Assembly: GCA_965203215.1 (NCBI GenBank)
Contig: CBDBBY010000001.1
Span: forward strand, 3,162,001 to 3,226,000
Direction: 5' to 3'
DNA: 64,000 nucleotides
From: CBDBBY01 sp965203215
Lineage (GTDB): Bacteria > Pseudomonadota > Alphaproteobacteria > Rhodobacterales > Rhodobacteraceae
Shown here: one piece after another, positions 9,112-18,031 of the stretch
Position numbering within the stretch: the first letter of the stretch is position 1
Layout of the letters: each line of letters begins with the position of its first letter
Notes under the pieces: generated by a model
Seen by the model: only the letters and a program-made list of their open reading frames with translations
Told to the model about the DNA's origin: nothing
Databases searched by the model: none
Program-made: the position numbers and the translations under genes

Positions 9112-9130
9112 TGCCAAAGTAAAATTCCCC
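9112..9130 (-). repeat. IS21-like terminal sequence, inverted copy
   Basis: TGCCAAAGTAAAATTCCCC is, with one mismatch, the reverse complement of part of the 25-base sequence that ends the IS21 element near 58598-58622. No istA or istB gene accompanies it here. It probably marks a deleted element. The next 290 bases up to 9423, including a run of nine C near 9211, show no gene I can support. Confidence 0.45.
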
Positions 9131-9423
9131 AGCCTGTCCGTTGAGGACTCGTTTTTGGGGTGTGCTCCCTTACATTGGATGCCGCCGTCGTATCCAAAAA
9201 CTCCGGTCCCCCCCCCCAAAGCATGATTCCTGCGCTGCGAGGATTGCTTTTGCACGCCGATTCACACGCATAGCGCAACAAGCCGCGGCCTGAGATTGCG
9301 CTACCCATCTTCGCGGTCCTCCCGAGCTCGGCCGAGAAATCAGGCGAGCAGGCGCAAGCCGATTGCACTGCTGACGATGCATTCGGAGCGCCCCTCGCGA
9401 TCAACTGAAGCTGCCGCCTCAAC

Positions 9424-10173
9424 TCAGCTTTCTTCGCCAATGCATTCGGCGTCGCCCGGAAACTGTCGGACCAGCAACTCCGCTGCGGATTCGACTTCCG
9501 GCGCGCTGGCTCCTCGAACGACGAGATTCGCGCCGTATTTCTGCTCCGTCCGAAACGGATACGAGCCGAACCGGAGTTCCGGGAACTGCCGCACGATCTC
9601 TTCGAGCGATTCCGCGATTTCGCTTTCGGGCCGGAACACTTTGACAGTCCGGGACTCGAGAGGGCGGCCCTTCGGCAATCGATCCAGCAGCGCCCCGACC
9701 ATCGCCCTGAATATTGCGGGCACGCCCGCCATGACATGCACGTTTTCAACCGAAAACCCCGGCGCCCGGGAAATGTCGTTCCTGATCAACTTTGCGCCTA
9801 CGGGAACTCTCGCCATTCGCATTCTGGCGCTGGAACTGCGAATGTGGTTCGCTCCGTAGAAATCTTCCAAGATCTTTTTGGCGTCGTCTCGAATGCTGAT
9901 CGGCCTTTCCAATGCGGCAGCCACGGCATCCGCAGTGATGTCGTCGTGGGTGGGGCCAATGCCGCCGCTGGTGAACAACATGTCATGGGATCTTCTCAGT
10001 TCGTTCACGGCGCCGACAATTCCATCGTGGTCGTCGCCGACGACCCGCACTTCCTTCAGGTCTATTCCCAAGCCTGCAAGCTCGCCCGCAAGGAAGAACA
10101 TGTTCGCGTCTCGCGTGCGGCCCGACAGGATTTCATCTCCGATCACGAGCATTGCCGCCGTAGGATTTGACAT
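9424..10173 (-). CDS. CinA-N/molybdopterin-binding domain protein
   Basis: This 249-aa cytoplasmic protein has a MoCF/MoaB-like fold: AMLVIGDEILSGRT at residues about 7-20 and TSGGIGPTHDDIT at about 68-80. That is the N-terminal domain of CinA (COG1058). The C-terminal CinA nicotinamide-nucleotide amidase domain is absent, as in many stand-alone homologues. A start further upstream (10299) is possible in frame, but the family begins at MSNPTAAMLV, so ATG at 10171-10173 is preferred. The exact role is uncertain: cofactor handling or nucleotide-derivative hydrolysis. Confidence 0.8.
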   Translation of the reverse strand: MSNPTAAMLVIGDEILSGRTRDANMFFLAGELAGLGIDLKEVRVVGDDHDGIVGAVNELRRSHDMLFTSGGIGPTHDDITADAVAAALERPISIRDDAKKILEDFYGANHIRSSSARMRMARVPVGAKLIRNDISRAPGFSVENVHVMAGVPAIFRAMVGALLDRLPKGRPLESRTVKVFRPESEIAESLEEIVRQFPELRFGSYPFRTEQKYGANLVVRGASAPEVESAAELLVRQFPGDAECIGEES

Positions 10174-10362
10174 GTTTACCTCGAGGCCCGTCCGCCGCCC
10201 AGTTGCTCCGCATAATCGCCAAGTGCGGCCAAAGAGCAAGTCTTGGCATCGGAGATTCCGAATGTGGCCATGACAGCTGAACGGGGCGCGACGACTCAAC
10301 AGCGTTTTCGGCCGCAGAATTCGGCGAACCGAACGGAACGGTTTCGCTGATTCAACGCCGGT

Positions 10363-10857
10363 TCAATAAGCGATTTCCTTTACCGATTCCATTGAGATGT
10401 GGGTGGATGTGCTTGCGAGGCCGGGCAATTCTGTTATCTTTTCTCCAAGCACCGTTCTGAAAGCGCGGATGTCTTTCGTTCGAACCTTCAAGAGGTAGTC
10501 GAACGATCCGGCAATGAGATGACATTCCTCGATTTCAGGGATGTTCCGGACCATTTCATTGAAGGCGCGCAACGTGCTTTCCGACGTATTCCCCAGCTTC
10601 ACCTCGGTGAACGCGACATGTTCCAGATCCAGCATCGCCGGATTCAGGACGGCGCGATAGCCCAGGATGCAGCCTCTGTTTTCAAGTTTCCTGATTCGAG
10701 CTTGGCAAGGGCTGGTCGACAATCCCACCCGCCGCGCAATCTCGGTTGCCGGAAGTCGGCCTTCCATCGCAAGAATCTTGAGGATCTTCGCGTCGATGGC
10801 GTCGATAGGCTTCGACCGAATTGCGATGCTTGATTCTGTCGATGCGCTTCGGAGCAT
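10363..10857 (-). CDS. Lrp/AsnC-family regulator, probable regulator of putA
   Basis: This 164-aa feast/famine regulator has an N-terminal winged HTH (DAKILKILAMEGRLPATEIARRVGLS, residues about 20-47) and a C-terminal RAM ligand-binding domain (VAFTEVKLGNTSE onward). GGAGG precedes the ATG by about ten bases. It is divergent from putA across a 283-base AT-rich gap. In Alphaproteobacteria the proline-responsive activator PutR is an Lrp-family protein encoded divergently from putA, so that role is the best inference here. Confidence 0.88.
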   Translation of the reverse strand: MLRSASTESSIAIRSKPIDAIDAKILKILAMEGRLPATEIARRVGLSTSPCQARIRKLENRGCILGYRAVLNPAMLDLEHVAFTEVKLGNTSESTLRAFNEMVRNIPEIEECHLIAGSFDYLLKVRTKDIRAFRTVLGEKITELPGLASTSTHISMESVKEIAY

Positions 10858-11140
10858 TCGTTTTGACCTCCCAACATCATTGACATGGTGCGGTTAGAGC
10901 GGGAACGCTAGTGCAACCGAATAGCCGCGTTTCTCGGACTAGCGCAATGACGTCACTGCAAGATCGTTCAGCCGAATTTTCGCGCAGCGAATTTAGCCGA
11001 AAAAACTGTAGTTTGCAGGCATTAGCACTGAAAATTTAAAAAAATTAGATAAATTCTTCCGCAATTTTGGGAATTTCGGGGAAAACGAACTTGAATCGCA
11101 TGTTACGATAATTTGAATTGAGTGCGAACGAGGGCGCATC
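10858..11140. promoter_or_regulatory. Divergent lrp-putA promoter region
   Basis: This 283-base region between the divergent starts is markedly AT-rich from about 10990 to 11120, with A and T runs near 11030-11060. This is the expected location of both promoters and of Lrp-type binding sites. I cannot assign individual operator boxes with confidence. Confidence 0.5.
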
Positions 11141-14100
11141 GTGAATAGACGTTTGGAAGATATCCGAGTCGGAATTCTGGAGGCGAAGCAGACCGACGAA
11201 GACCGACATCTTGACAGTTTGATCGAAGCAGCCGCCTACCCCGCGGAATCGAGGTTGGCGTCATCTCAAGCGGCCGCGAATCTGATCGGGGAGATCAGAG
11301 CGTCCGGCAATCTGGGACGGATGGATGCTGTTCTCGCCGAATACGGCCTTCGAACCGACGAGGGCGTCGCTCTATTGCGGCTGGCGGAAGCGCTCATCCG
11401 AGTGCCCGACGCCGCGACTGCGGATGCGTTGATCGCCGACAAGATCGCCCATGCGGACTGGGCGAAGCATCGAGGCAATTCGAATTCCGCATTCGTGAAC
11501 GTCCTAACGCGGTTGTTGATGACGGCCGCTTGGTGCCTGCGGAGCGGCGACGGCGGACCCGTCGGGAGGGCGATCAGCGCCCTTTCGACACCGATCATCA
11601 GGCTCAGCTCCCGCCGAGCGATCGAGCTTCTCGCGGAGCGTTTCGTTCTTGGCCGAACGATGCAGCAAGCCCTTTCGAAATCCGCCGGCATGGAGCGTCG
11701 CGGATACCAATACTCTTTCGACATGCTGGGCGAGGAAGCGCTGACAGCCGCCGATGCGGAGAAATTTTTCATCGACTACCAGACCGCGATCAAGGAACTG
11801 GCCCCCAAATGCACTGCCCCCGACCACCGGGACAACCACGGGATTTCGATAAAGCTTTCCGCTTTGCACCCTCGCTACGAGTTCACGAAGCGTGATCGCG
11901 TGATCAAGGAACTAGGCGCGCGAGTGTCGCGTCTCGCGCACATGGCGAAAGAGGCGAATATCGGAATAGATATCGACGCGGAAGAGGCGGACAGGCTTGA
12001 GCTGTCTCTCGATGTGATCGAAACCGTCATGCGGGATCCCGGATTGAAGGGATGGGACGGCTTCGGGATTGTCGTTCAAGCGTACGGCAAGGCTGCTCCT
12101 CGCGTTCTGGACTATCTGTACGCGCTCGCGAACGAACTGGACCGCAAGATCAAAATCAGGCTGGTGAAAGGCGCATACTGGGATTCGGAAATCAAGCGCG
12201 CGCAGGTCGAAGGACTGTCGGATTTTCCTGTTTACACGCGGAAGTCCGCCACCGACGTCTCCTATCTCTGCTGCGCGAGGAAGCTGCTGACCATGACGGA
12301 TCGGGTTTATCCGCAATTCGCCGGCCACAACGCCCATACGGTCTCCTCCATCTTGCAGATTGTCGGGGAAGGAACGGAATTCGAGTTCCAGCGCATCCAC
12401 GGGATGGGCGAAGCGCTTCACGACGAGATAAGGCGCCGGAAGAATGCCCGTTGCAGAATTTACGCGCCCGTCGGCAAGTACAAGGAGCTGCTCCCTTATC
12501 TAGCGAGGCGGATGCTCGAAAACGGCGCGAACAGCTCGTTCGTGAATCAGATTGCCGATTTCTCGAACGATCCCGAGGACATCTCCCGCGATCCGTTCGA
12601 ATTGCTGGAGGAAGCCCGAAAAAGAAACGTTCAGGCGATTTCTCCACCCTCCGCGATATTCGGAAACGACCGGGTCAACTCGAAAGGCTGGGATTTGCAC
12701 AACCCCGGCCAGCTTCAAGAGATTGAAGAGCGCAGAACGCCGTTTCGGGAAAGCTCCTGGAGTTCCGGGCCGGCTATCGCGGCGACGGCGGACTCGCGCG
12801 GACCCCGCGTTCGAGTCTCAAGCCCTTCAAACCCCGAGGACGTCGTGGGCGAGGTCGAGGAAGCGTCCGGCGAAGTGATCGAAGCGGCGCTCGGCGCAGC
12901 CAAGGACTGGAGCGCCACGAAGGCGGGTGATCGAGGAAACGCCTTGAGACGAACCTCCGATCTGTACGAGGAGCATTTCGCGGAGATATTTTCCATCTTG
13001 GCCCGCGAAGCAGGGAAAACCGCGACCGACGCCGTGGCGGAACTTCGCGAAGCGGTCGATTTTCTGCGTTTCTACGCTTCGGAGGCCGAATCCGGCAAGC
13101 TTGGCCCGCCTCTCGGCACCGTCGCGTGCATTTCGCCGTGGAATTTCCCGCTGGCGATATTTTCCGGCCAGATCGCGGGAGCCTTGGCGGCCGGCAACGC
13201 CGTGGTCGCCAAGCCGGCCGAACAGACGCCGCTGATCGCCAAATTCGCAACCGACTGCTTCCATCGGGCGGGCGTTCCGAAGGACGTCCTCCAGCTGCTT
13301 CCGGGAAACGGGCCCGACGTAGGAGCCGTGCTGGCGGCCCATCCGAAGATAGACGGCGTCGCATTCACCGGATCCACGGAAACCGCCCGCCTCATCAACG
13401 CCGGAATAGCCGGAGCGAACAAGCCGGCGTCGCCTTTGATCGCGGAAACCGGCGGGATCAACGCGATGATCGTGGACAGCACCGCCCAGCCGGAGCAGGT
13501 CGTGAAGGACATCATCGTCTCCGCGTTCCAGTCCGCCGGCCAGCGCTGCTCCGCGTCCAGAATCGTCTATTTGCAGGAGGACATTTCCGAGCAATTCCTG
13601 AACATGCTGTTCGGAGCGATGGACGAGCTGGCGATCGGCGACCCGTGGGATGCGGCGACCGACATCGGGCCGCTCATCGACGAGGAATCAAAACGGCGCG
13701 TCGACGCGCACATTCAGGCCGCTCGAACCGAAGAGCGGCTGCTGAAGCAATGCGGCGCGCCTGAAACCGGCCATTTCGTCGGACCGGCGGTGCTGAAGGT
13801 CGGGGGAATCGAAGATCTGGAGAGCGAAGTTTTCGGCCCCGTGCTCCATGTCGCGACGTTCAGGCCGAAGGAGTTGGGCAATATCCTCAATTCAATCAAC
13901 GCGAAGGGATACGGCCTCACTTTCGCCATGCATTCCAGGATTGACGCCAGGGTCGAGGAGGTTGTCGGCCGCCTGAAAATCGGCAACATGTATATCAATC
14001 GCAACCAGATCGGCGCGGTCGTCGGGTCGCAGCCGTTCGGCGGCGAGGGCTTGTCCGGAACGGGGCCGAAGGCCGGAGGCCCGGATTACCTTAGCGGGTT

Positions 14101-14626
14101 CACCCAAGGGCAGTTTCCGTCCCACAAAGCGGAAACAAGCCCGGAAGCCGACTTCGACGACGTCCAGTCCTTGCTGGACGGGCTTGCCGGCAGGGCAAGC
14201 TCGCGACTGCAGACGTTGGAACTGCCGGGACCGACCGGGGAATCGAACCGGCTGTCCCATTACCCGAAAGGCATTGTTCTTTGTCTGGGCCCAACCGCAG
14301 AGGACGCGGCCGAACAAGCGCGAATTGCGAATTCCGTCGGATGCGAGGCCGCGCTGGTCGCGCCGGGAGCGCAAGGCGAGAACGCGATTTCAGGATTTTT
14401 GCCGCGGGACGCATTGCGGAGCCTCCGCAATGTCGCTCTGGTCGCGCTGTGGAGCGACGTGCAGGATCTGACCGCCGCCCGCGTCGCCCTCGCAGCTCGC
14501 GACGGCACCTTGATTCCGCTGGTCGGGTCGCGAAACCTTGCGGAAAAATGCTTCCACGAGAGGCATGTCTGCATCGATACGACCGCCGCCGGAGGAAACG
14601 CTTCTCTGTTCGCCGCCGCCGCTTGA
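11141..14626 (+). CDS. putA: Bifunctional proline dehydrogenase / L-glutamate gamma-semialdehyde dehydrogenase
   Basis: PutA oxidises proline to P5C (FAD domain) and then to glutamate (NAD domain). The protein is 1161 aa. The PRODH domain shows ISIKLSALHPRYEF near residue 237, RLVKGAYWDSEIKRAQ near 340 and GKYKELLPYLARRMLENGAN near 445. The ALDH domain shows SPWNFPLAIF near 664, FTGSTETA near 742, catalytic Glu in ETGGINAM near 768 and catalytic Cys in QRCSASR near 801. The C-terminal ~180 residues form the extra ALDH-like dimerisation domain of long PutAs. There is no N-terminal ribbon-helix-helix DNA-binding domain, so regulation must come from outside, consistent with the divergent Lrp-type gene. 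Confidence 0.96.
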   Translation: MNRRLEDIRVGILEAKQTDEDRHLDSLIEAAAYPAESRLASSQAAANLIGEIRASGNLGRMDAVLAEYGLRTDEGVALLRLAEALIRVPDAATADALIADKIAHADWAKHRGNSNSAFVNVLTRLLMTAAWCLRSGDGGPVGRAISALSTPIIRLSSRRAIELLAERFVLGRTMQQALSKSAGMERRGYQYSFDMLGEEALTAADAEKFFIDYQTAIKELAPKCTAPDHRDNHGISIKLSALHPRYEFTKRDRVIKELGARVSRLAHMAKEANIGIDIDAEEADRLELSLDVIETVMRDPGLKGWDGFGIVVQAYGKAAPRVLDYLYALANELDRKIKIRLVKGAYWDSEIKRAQVEGLSDFPVYTRKSATDVSYLCCARKLLTMTDRVYPQFAGHNAHTVSSILQIVGEGTEFEFQRIHGMGEALHDEIRRRKNARCRIYAPVGKYKELLPYLARRMLENGANSSFVNQIADFSNDPEDISRDPFELLEEARKRNVQAISPPSAIFGNDRVNSKGWDLHNPGQLQEIEERRTPFRESSWSSGPAIAATADSRGPRVRVSSPSNPEDVVGEVEEASGEVIEAALGAAKDWSATKAGDRGNALRRTSDLYEEHFAEIFSILAREAGKTATDAVAELREAVDFLRFYASEAESGKLGPPLGTVACISPWNFPLAIFSGQIAGALAAGNAVVAKPAEQTPLIAKFATDCFHRAGVPKDVLQLLPGNGPDVGAVLAAHPKIDGVAFTGSTETARLINAGIAGANKPASPLIAETGGINAMIVDSTAQPEQVVKDIIVSAFQSAGQRCSASRIVYLQEDISEQFLNMLFGAMDELAIGDPWDAATDIGPLIDEESKRRVDAHIQAARTEERLLKQCGAPETGHFVGPAVLKVGGIEDLESEVFGPVLHVATFRPKELGNILNSINAKGYGLTFAMHSRIDARVEEVVGRLKIGNMYINRNQIGAVVGSQPFGGEGLSGTGPKAGGPDYLSGFTQGQFPSHKAETSPEADFDDVQSLLDGLAGRASSRLQTLELPGPTGESNRLSHYPKGIVLCLGPTAEDAAEQARIANSVGCEAALVAPGAQGENAISGFLPRDALRSLRNVALVALWSDVQDLTAARVALAARDGTLIPLVGSRNLAEKCFHERHVCIDTTAAGGNASLFAAAA

Positions 14627-14651
14627 ATTCGGTCGAAAACGCAATTCCGCC

Positions 14652-15605
14652 TTATGCTGCGCGTCGCTCGGAACGCCAGCGGACGTTCTCGGGCTCCCCG
14701 GCTTTCGCCAATGCTCCGCGGAGCGTTTCGCCTGCGAGCTCGGCCTCGAGAATCTTTCTGACTTCGATCAATTTCCGCAGATCGATTCCGGTTCTGAATC
14801 CGCTGCGTTCGCAAAGGAAGACCAGATCCTCGAATACGACGTTGCCCGTCGCTCCGGGCGCGAACGGGCAGCCGCCGAGTCCGGCCAGCGTCGCGTCGAG
14901 AACCCTGACGCCCGATTGAAGCGCCGCGTAGGCGTTGGACAGGCCGGTTCCTCTGGTGTCGTGCAAGTGGACGATCAGAGGGGTGTCGCCGATCCTGGGA
15001 AGAACCGCTCGGCACATTTCGGAGATTTGCATCGGGCCGGCGTATCCGACCGTGTCGGCCACTCCGATCGCCTCGGCGCCCGCGCCGAGGCAGGATTCAA
15101 TTAGATCAACGACGGAATCGACCGCGACCTCGCCCGAAATCGAGCATCCGAACGCCATTGAAATCGCGGTGTTGATCAGGGGTTTCGGCGCCGAGCCCCG
15201 CATTTCGACCGCATTGCGTATGAGGTTCACAGCTTCGGCCCTCGTGCGGTTGATGTTGGCCATGCTGTGCTCTTCAGTCGCCGAGATGGAGAAGATGATT
15301 TCGTCCACGTCGGTTTCCAGCGCATCGGCCGTCGCCCGTTCATTCAGCGTCAACGCGGACGAGCGGGCGCCGGGGAGCCCGGAAACCGCTTCCACGAGAT
15401 CCCTGATGTCCGCGAACTGCGGAAACCTGTTCTTGGGAAGGAACGAGCCGACCTCGAAATGCCGGACGCCCGCATCGTGCGCGCGGCGGATCCATTCCTT
15501 CTTCGCCAAGGTGCCGGGCCAGGATTTGGTGAGCTGGAGGCCGTCGCGCAAGCCGAGCTCGCGGAGAACGAGCTTGTCCTTCGGATAGAGTTCACGCGCT
15601 TTCAC
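14652..15605 (-). CDS. Hydroxymethylglutaryl-CoA lyase family protein
   Basis: This TIM-barrel carbon-carbon lyase of the HMGL-like family (317 aa from the chosen start) cleaves HMG-CoA or a related 3-hydroxy-3-methyl acyl-CoA such as citramalyl-CoA. Visible motifs are LRELGLRDGLQ near the N-terminus (catalytic Arg/Asp), HLHDTRGTGLSNAYAAL (metal-binding HxH region) and GLGGCPFAPGATGNV (the conserved Cys loop). GTG at 15603-15605 is preferred because AAGGAGG lies eight bases upstream; an in-frame ATG at 15653 lies deeper inside the CoA-transferase gene. It overlaps that gene by 14 bases. Together they probably activate and cleave a C5 or C6 dicarboxylic acid. Confidence 0.87.
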   Translation of the reverse strand: MKARELYPKDKLVLRELGLRDGLQLTKSWPGTLAKKEWIRRAHDAGVRHFEVGSFLPKNRFPQFADIRDLVEAVSGLPGARSSALTLNERATADALETDVDEIIFSISATEEHSMANINRTRAEAVNLIRNAVEMRGSAPKPLINTAISMAFGCSISGEVAVDSVVDLIESCLGAGAEAIGVADTVGYAGPMQISEMCRAVLPRIGDTPLIVHLHDTRGTGLSNAYAALQSGVRVLDATLAGLGGCPFAPGATGNVVFEDLVFLCERSGFRTGIDLRKLIEVRKILEAELAGETLRGALAKAGEPENVRWRSERRAA

Positions 15606-16791
15606 TGTTCGTTTCCTCCTTCGATCCGGCGGATCGCCCGACGGCGCATTCATGACCGAGCCCGAGACTCTCTAGCACTTCCGAAGTCGCATTGCCCAGC
15701 GCCGGAACGTCCAGAACTCCTGAGACTCTTGTTTTGTCGATCTCGAAGGGCATGCCGGGAGCGCGCATGGCGCTGCCGTCGGGAAGCAAGGATGCAGGCA
15801 TTCCGTCGGGCCAGTTGGCTTGGGGGTCTTCGTACATCTCCGCAGGGCGGGCGATGCGCGCGAATGGAATTCCTTCGGCTTCGAAGGCTTGAACGAGCTC
15901 CTCGGAAGCATTCCGCGCGACCGCATCCCGGAATATCGGTATCGTCCAGCTCCTCGCTTCGATCTGATCCGTCCGGATTTGCAATCTCGGATCGTCCAGA
16001 AGCTGCCGCAGGCCCAGCAAGCGACAGAGGATCGACCATTGCTTTTCCGTGACCGCCCCGATGAACATCGACGAGCCGTCGCTGGTCTGGAAAATGTCGT
16101 AGACCGGCCAGGAAAAATCCCGGTCGGGCATCGGCGGCGGCTCGATTCCCATCAGCTCGAATTGAACCATGTGCTGTGCCACGAGAAGCAGGCTGTTCTC
16201 GAACAGCCCGACACGGACTTCCCGGCCGACTCCCGTTCGCTCGCGTTCTTTGAGAGCCGCGACCACTGCGTAGGCGCCGAACAGCCCGCCCATTATGTCG
16301 TTGACCGACGATCCGACCCTGAGCGGCTTTCCGACCGGGCCTGTCATGTACGCCAATCCGGTCATCATTTGGACGACCTCGTCGAGAGCCGTTCTGTGCT
16401 CGTACGGGCCGTGAAGAAAGCCTTTGCAAGCAACCGTTATCAATCTTGGATGGCGCTTCCGAAGCTCCGAAGGCGCCAATCCCATCCGCTCCAAAGACGC
16501 GTCCCTGAAATTTTCAATCAATGCGTCGGACGTCGCGAGGAGCTTGTCGAGCGCCGATTTGCCGTCCCGGGTCGACAAGTCGAGCACGACGGATTTCTTC
16601 CCGCGGTTGAACGTCGGAAAGAACGACGCGCCCATGCCTTTCAATTCGCGCGTCCTGTCGCCGCCGGGCGGCTCGACCTTGATGACTTCGGCGCCCAGAA
16701 ACGCCAGAAACATGCCGCATGACGGGCCGAACACCATATGGCTGACCTCGACCACGCGGACTCCCTCCAGCGGCTTGAAGTCTTGGGTCAC
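15592..16791 (-). CDS. CaiB/BaiF family III CoA-transferase
   Basis: This 399-aa (from the chosen start) family III CoA-transferase moves CoA to an organic acid. LEGVRVVEVSHMVFGPSCGM at the N-terminus, AEVIKVEPPGGDRTR, SDALIENFRDASLERMGL and the segment LDEVVQMMTGLAYMTG carrying the catalytic Asp are all in place. GTG at 16789-16791 with GGAAGG seven bases upstream fits the family N-terminus; an upstream ATG at 16977 would add 62 unconserved residues. It is co-transcribed and overlapping with the HMGL-type lyase, the usual pairing for activate-then-cleave pathways. The acid substrate is not evident. Confidence 0.88.
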   Translation of the reverse strand: MTQDFKPLEGVRVVEVSHMVFGPSCGMFLAFLGAEVIKVEPPGGDRTRELKGMGASFFPTFNRGKKSVVLDLSTRDGKSALDKLLATSDALIENFRDASLERMGLAPSELRKRHPRLITVACKGFLHGPYEHRTALDEVVQMMTGLAYMTGPVGKPLRVGSSVNDIMGGLFGAYAVVAALKERERTGVGREVRVGLFENSLLLVAQHMVQFELMGIEPPPMPDRDFSWPVYDIFQTSDGSSMFIGAVTEKQWSILCRLLGLRQLLDDPRLQIRTDQIEARSWTIPIFRDAVARNASEELVQAFEAEGIPFARIARPAEMYEDPQANWPDGMPASLLPDGSAMRAPGMPFEIDKTRVSGVLDVPALGNATSEVLESLGLGHECAVGRSAGSKEETNSESA

Positions 16792-16894
16792 GCTCGATCC
16801 TTCCGTTCGCCAGCGACGTCCGTTGGCGCATCCATCCTGAATTACCCGTTTTTTCTTCGAGTCGTAAGAAGCGAAAGAGCGGGTCTGCGGAAGG

Positions 16895-17800
16895 ATGCAA
16901 ATCCGCCACCGGTGGTGTAATGTCTCCAGCCTTGGAACCGCATGTCGCCACGCCTCGGAAAAATCATTGAACTTCATCGACAGGCTGAAATCCGCCGGCC
17001 CCGGACAACGGTCGGTGACCGCCGACGGAATTCCGATTTACCGGAAACGGGATTACGAAAGCATGCACGCCGCCGGGCGGGCGGCGGCTTCGATCCTCGA
17101 CGATTTATGCGGGCAGATCCGGCCCGGCGTCACGACCGGCGATTTGGACAAGCTGATTGAGAACTTGATTGAAGAGCGCGGACTGAAATCCGCGACAATC
17201 GGATATCGCGGCTACAAGCATGCATCCTGCATCTCGGTCAATCATGTTGTCTGCCACGGCATTCCGGGGGCGAAAGTGCTCAGGGACGGCGACATTCTGA
17301 ACATCGACGTCACTGTCGTCGTGGACGGCTGGTACGGCGACACCTCGCGAATGTTCGCAGCGGGCAAGCCGAGCCGGAAGGCCGAAAGGCTGATCCAAGT
17401 CACCCACGACGCGCTCATGCTGGGCATCGAGCAAGTCCGGCCCGGAAACACATTCGGCGATATCGGCCACGCAATACAGAAATATGTCGAACGCAACCGC
17501 ATGTCGGTCGTGCGCGGATTCTGCGGCCACGGGCTGGGAAGGAAATTCCACCATCCCCCCGATGTGCTTCATTTCGGCGAACGGGGAAAGGGCCATGTTC
17601 TGGAGGAAGGCATGTTCTTCACCATTGAGCCGATGGTGAACCTCGGCAAACACGGGACGAAAATACTGTCCGACAACTGGACCGCCGTAACGGTCGACAA
17701 GTCGCTGTCCGCTCAATTCGAGCATTCCGTAGGCGTGACCTCGAACGGCTGCGAGGTCTTCACGCTCTCTCCAGCCGGCAAGTTCCATCCGACCGCTTGA
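16895..17800 (+). CDS. map: Type I methionine aminopeptidase
   Basis: This enzyme removes the N-terminal Met from nascent proteins. All catalytic and metal residues are present: H121, D138, D149, H212, E245 and E276. The protein is 301 aa as drawn, slightly longer than a typical ~260-aa MetAP. The first ~25 residues are not family-like, and TTG at codon 24 is an alternative start; no strong ribosome binding site decides between them. It is divergent from the CoA-transferase gene, and its drawn start would lie in the shared upstream region. It may be a second MetAP paralogue rather than the essential copy. Confidence 0.9.
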   Translation: MQIRHRWCNVSSLGTACRHASEKSLNFIDRLKSAGPGQRSVTADGIPIYRKRDYESMHAAGRAAASILDDLCGQIRPGVTTGDLDKLIENLIEERGLKSATIGYRGYKHASCISVNHVVCHGIPGAKVLRDGDILNIDVTVVVDGWYGDTSRMFAAGKPSRKAERLIQVTHDALMLGIEQVRPGNTFGDIGHAIQKYVERNRMSVVRGFCGHGLGRKFHHPPDVLHFGERGKGHVLEEGMFFTIEPMVNLGKHGTKILSDNWTAVTVDKSLSAQFEHSVGVTSNGCEVFTLSPAGKFHPTA

Positions 17801-18031
17801 TCGGGAAAGGCGGGGCGGGCGCATCCGCCCGAAGGCGGCAGGACGGATTCGGCAGCCGCAAGCGGGATCATCGCCATCCGGCGAGTTCCGCCTTTTGGCG
17901 GGCATCAAGAACATTGTTGCGGAATTTTTGAGTTTGCAGAAAAATAGTTTCTAACATTCACCCGGATTCATCTAGTTCTTGAAATAATTTTCTAAAATCC
18001 ACATTTGGCTCTCATCCGGAGGGCAAATCAG
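17801..18031 (+). promoter_or_regulatory. Probable promoter region of the cys operon
   Basis: The gap begins with a GC-rich symmetric stretch near 17812-17842 that may terminate map transcription. It turns AT-rich from about 17915 to 18005, where the promoter for the siroheme/sulfite operon is expected. GGAGGG precedes the cysG start at 18032. I do not identify specific CysB/CymR-type sites. Confidence 0.4.

Noticed and set aside
12827..13594. Minus-strand frame inside putA
   Set aside because: Antisense of the ALDH domain; no independent coding evidence.
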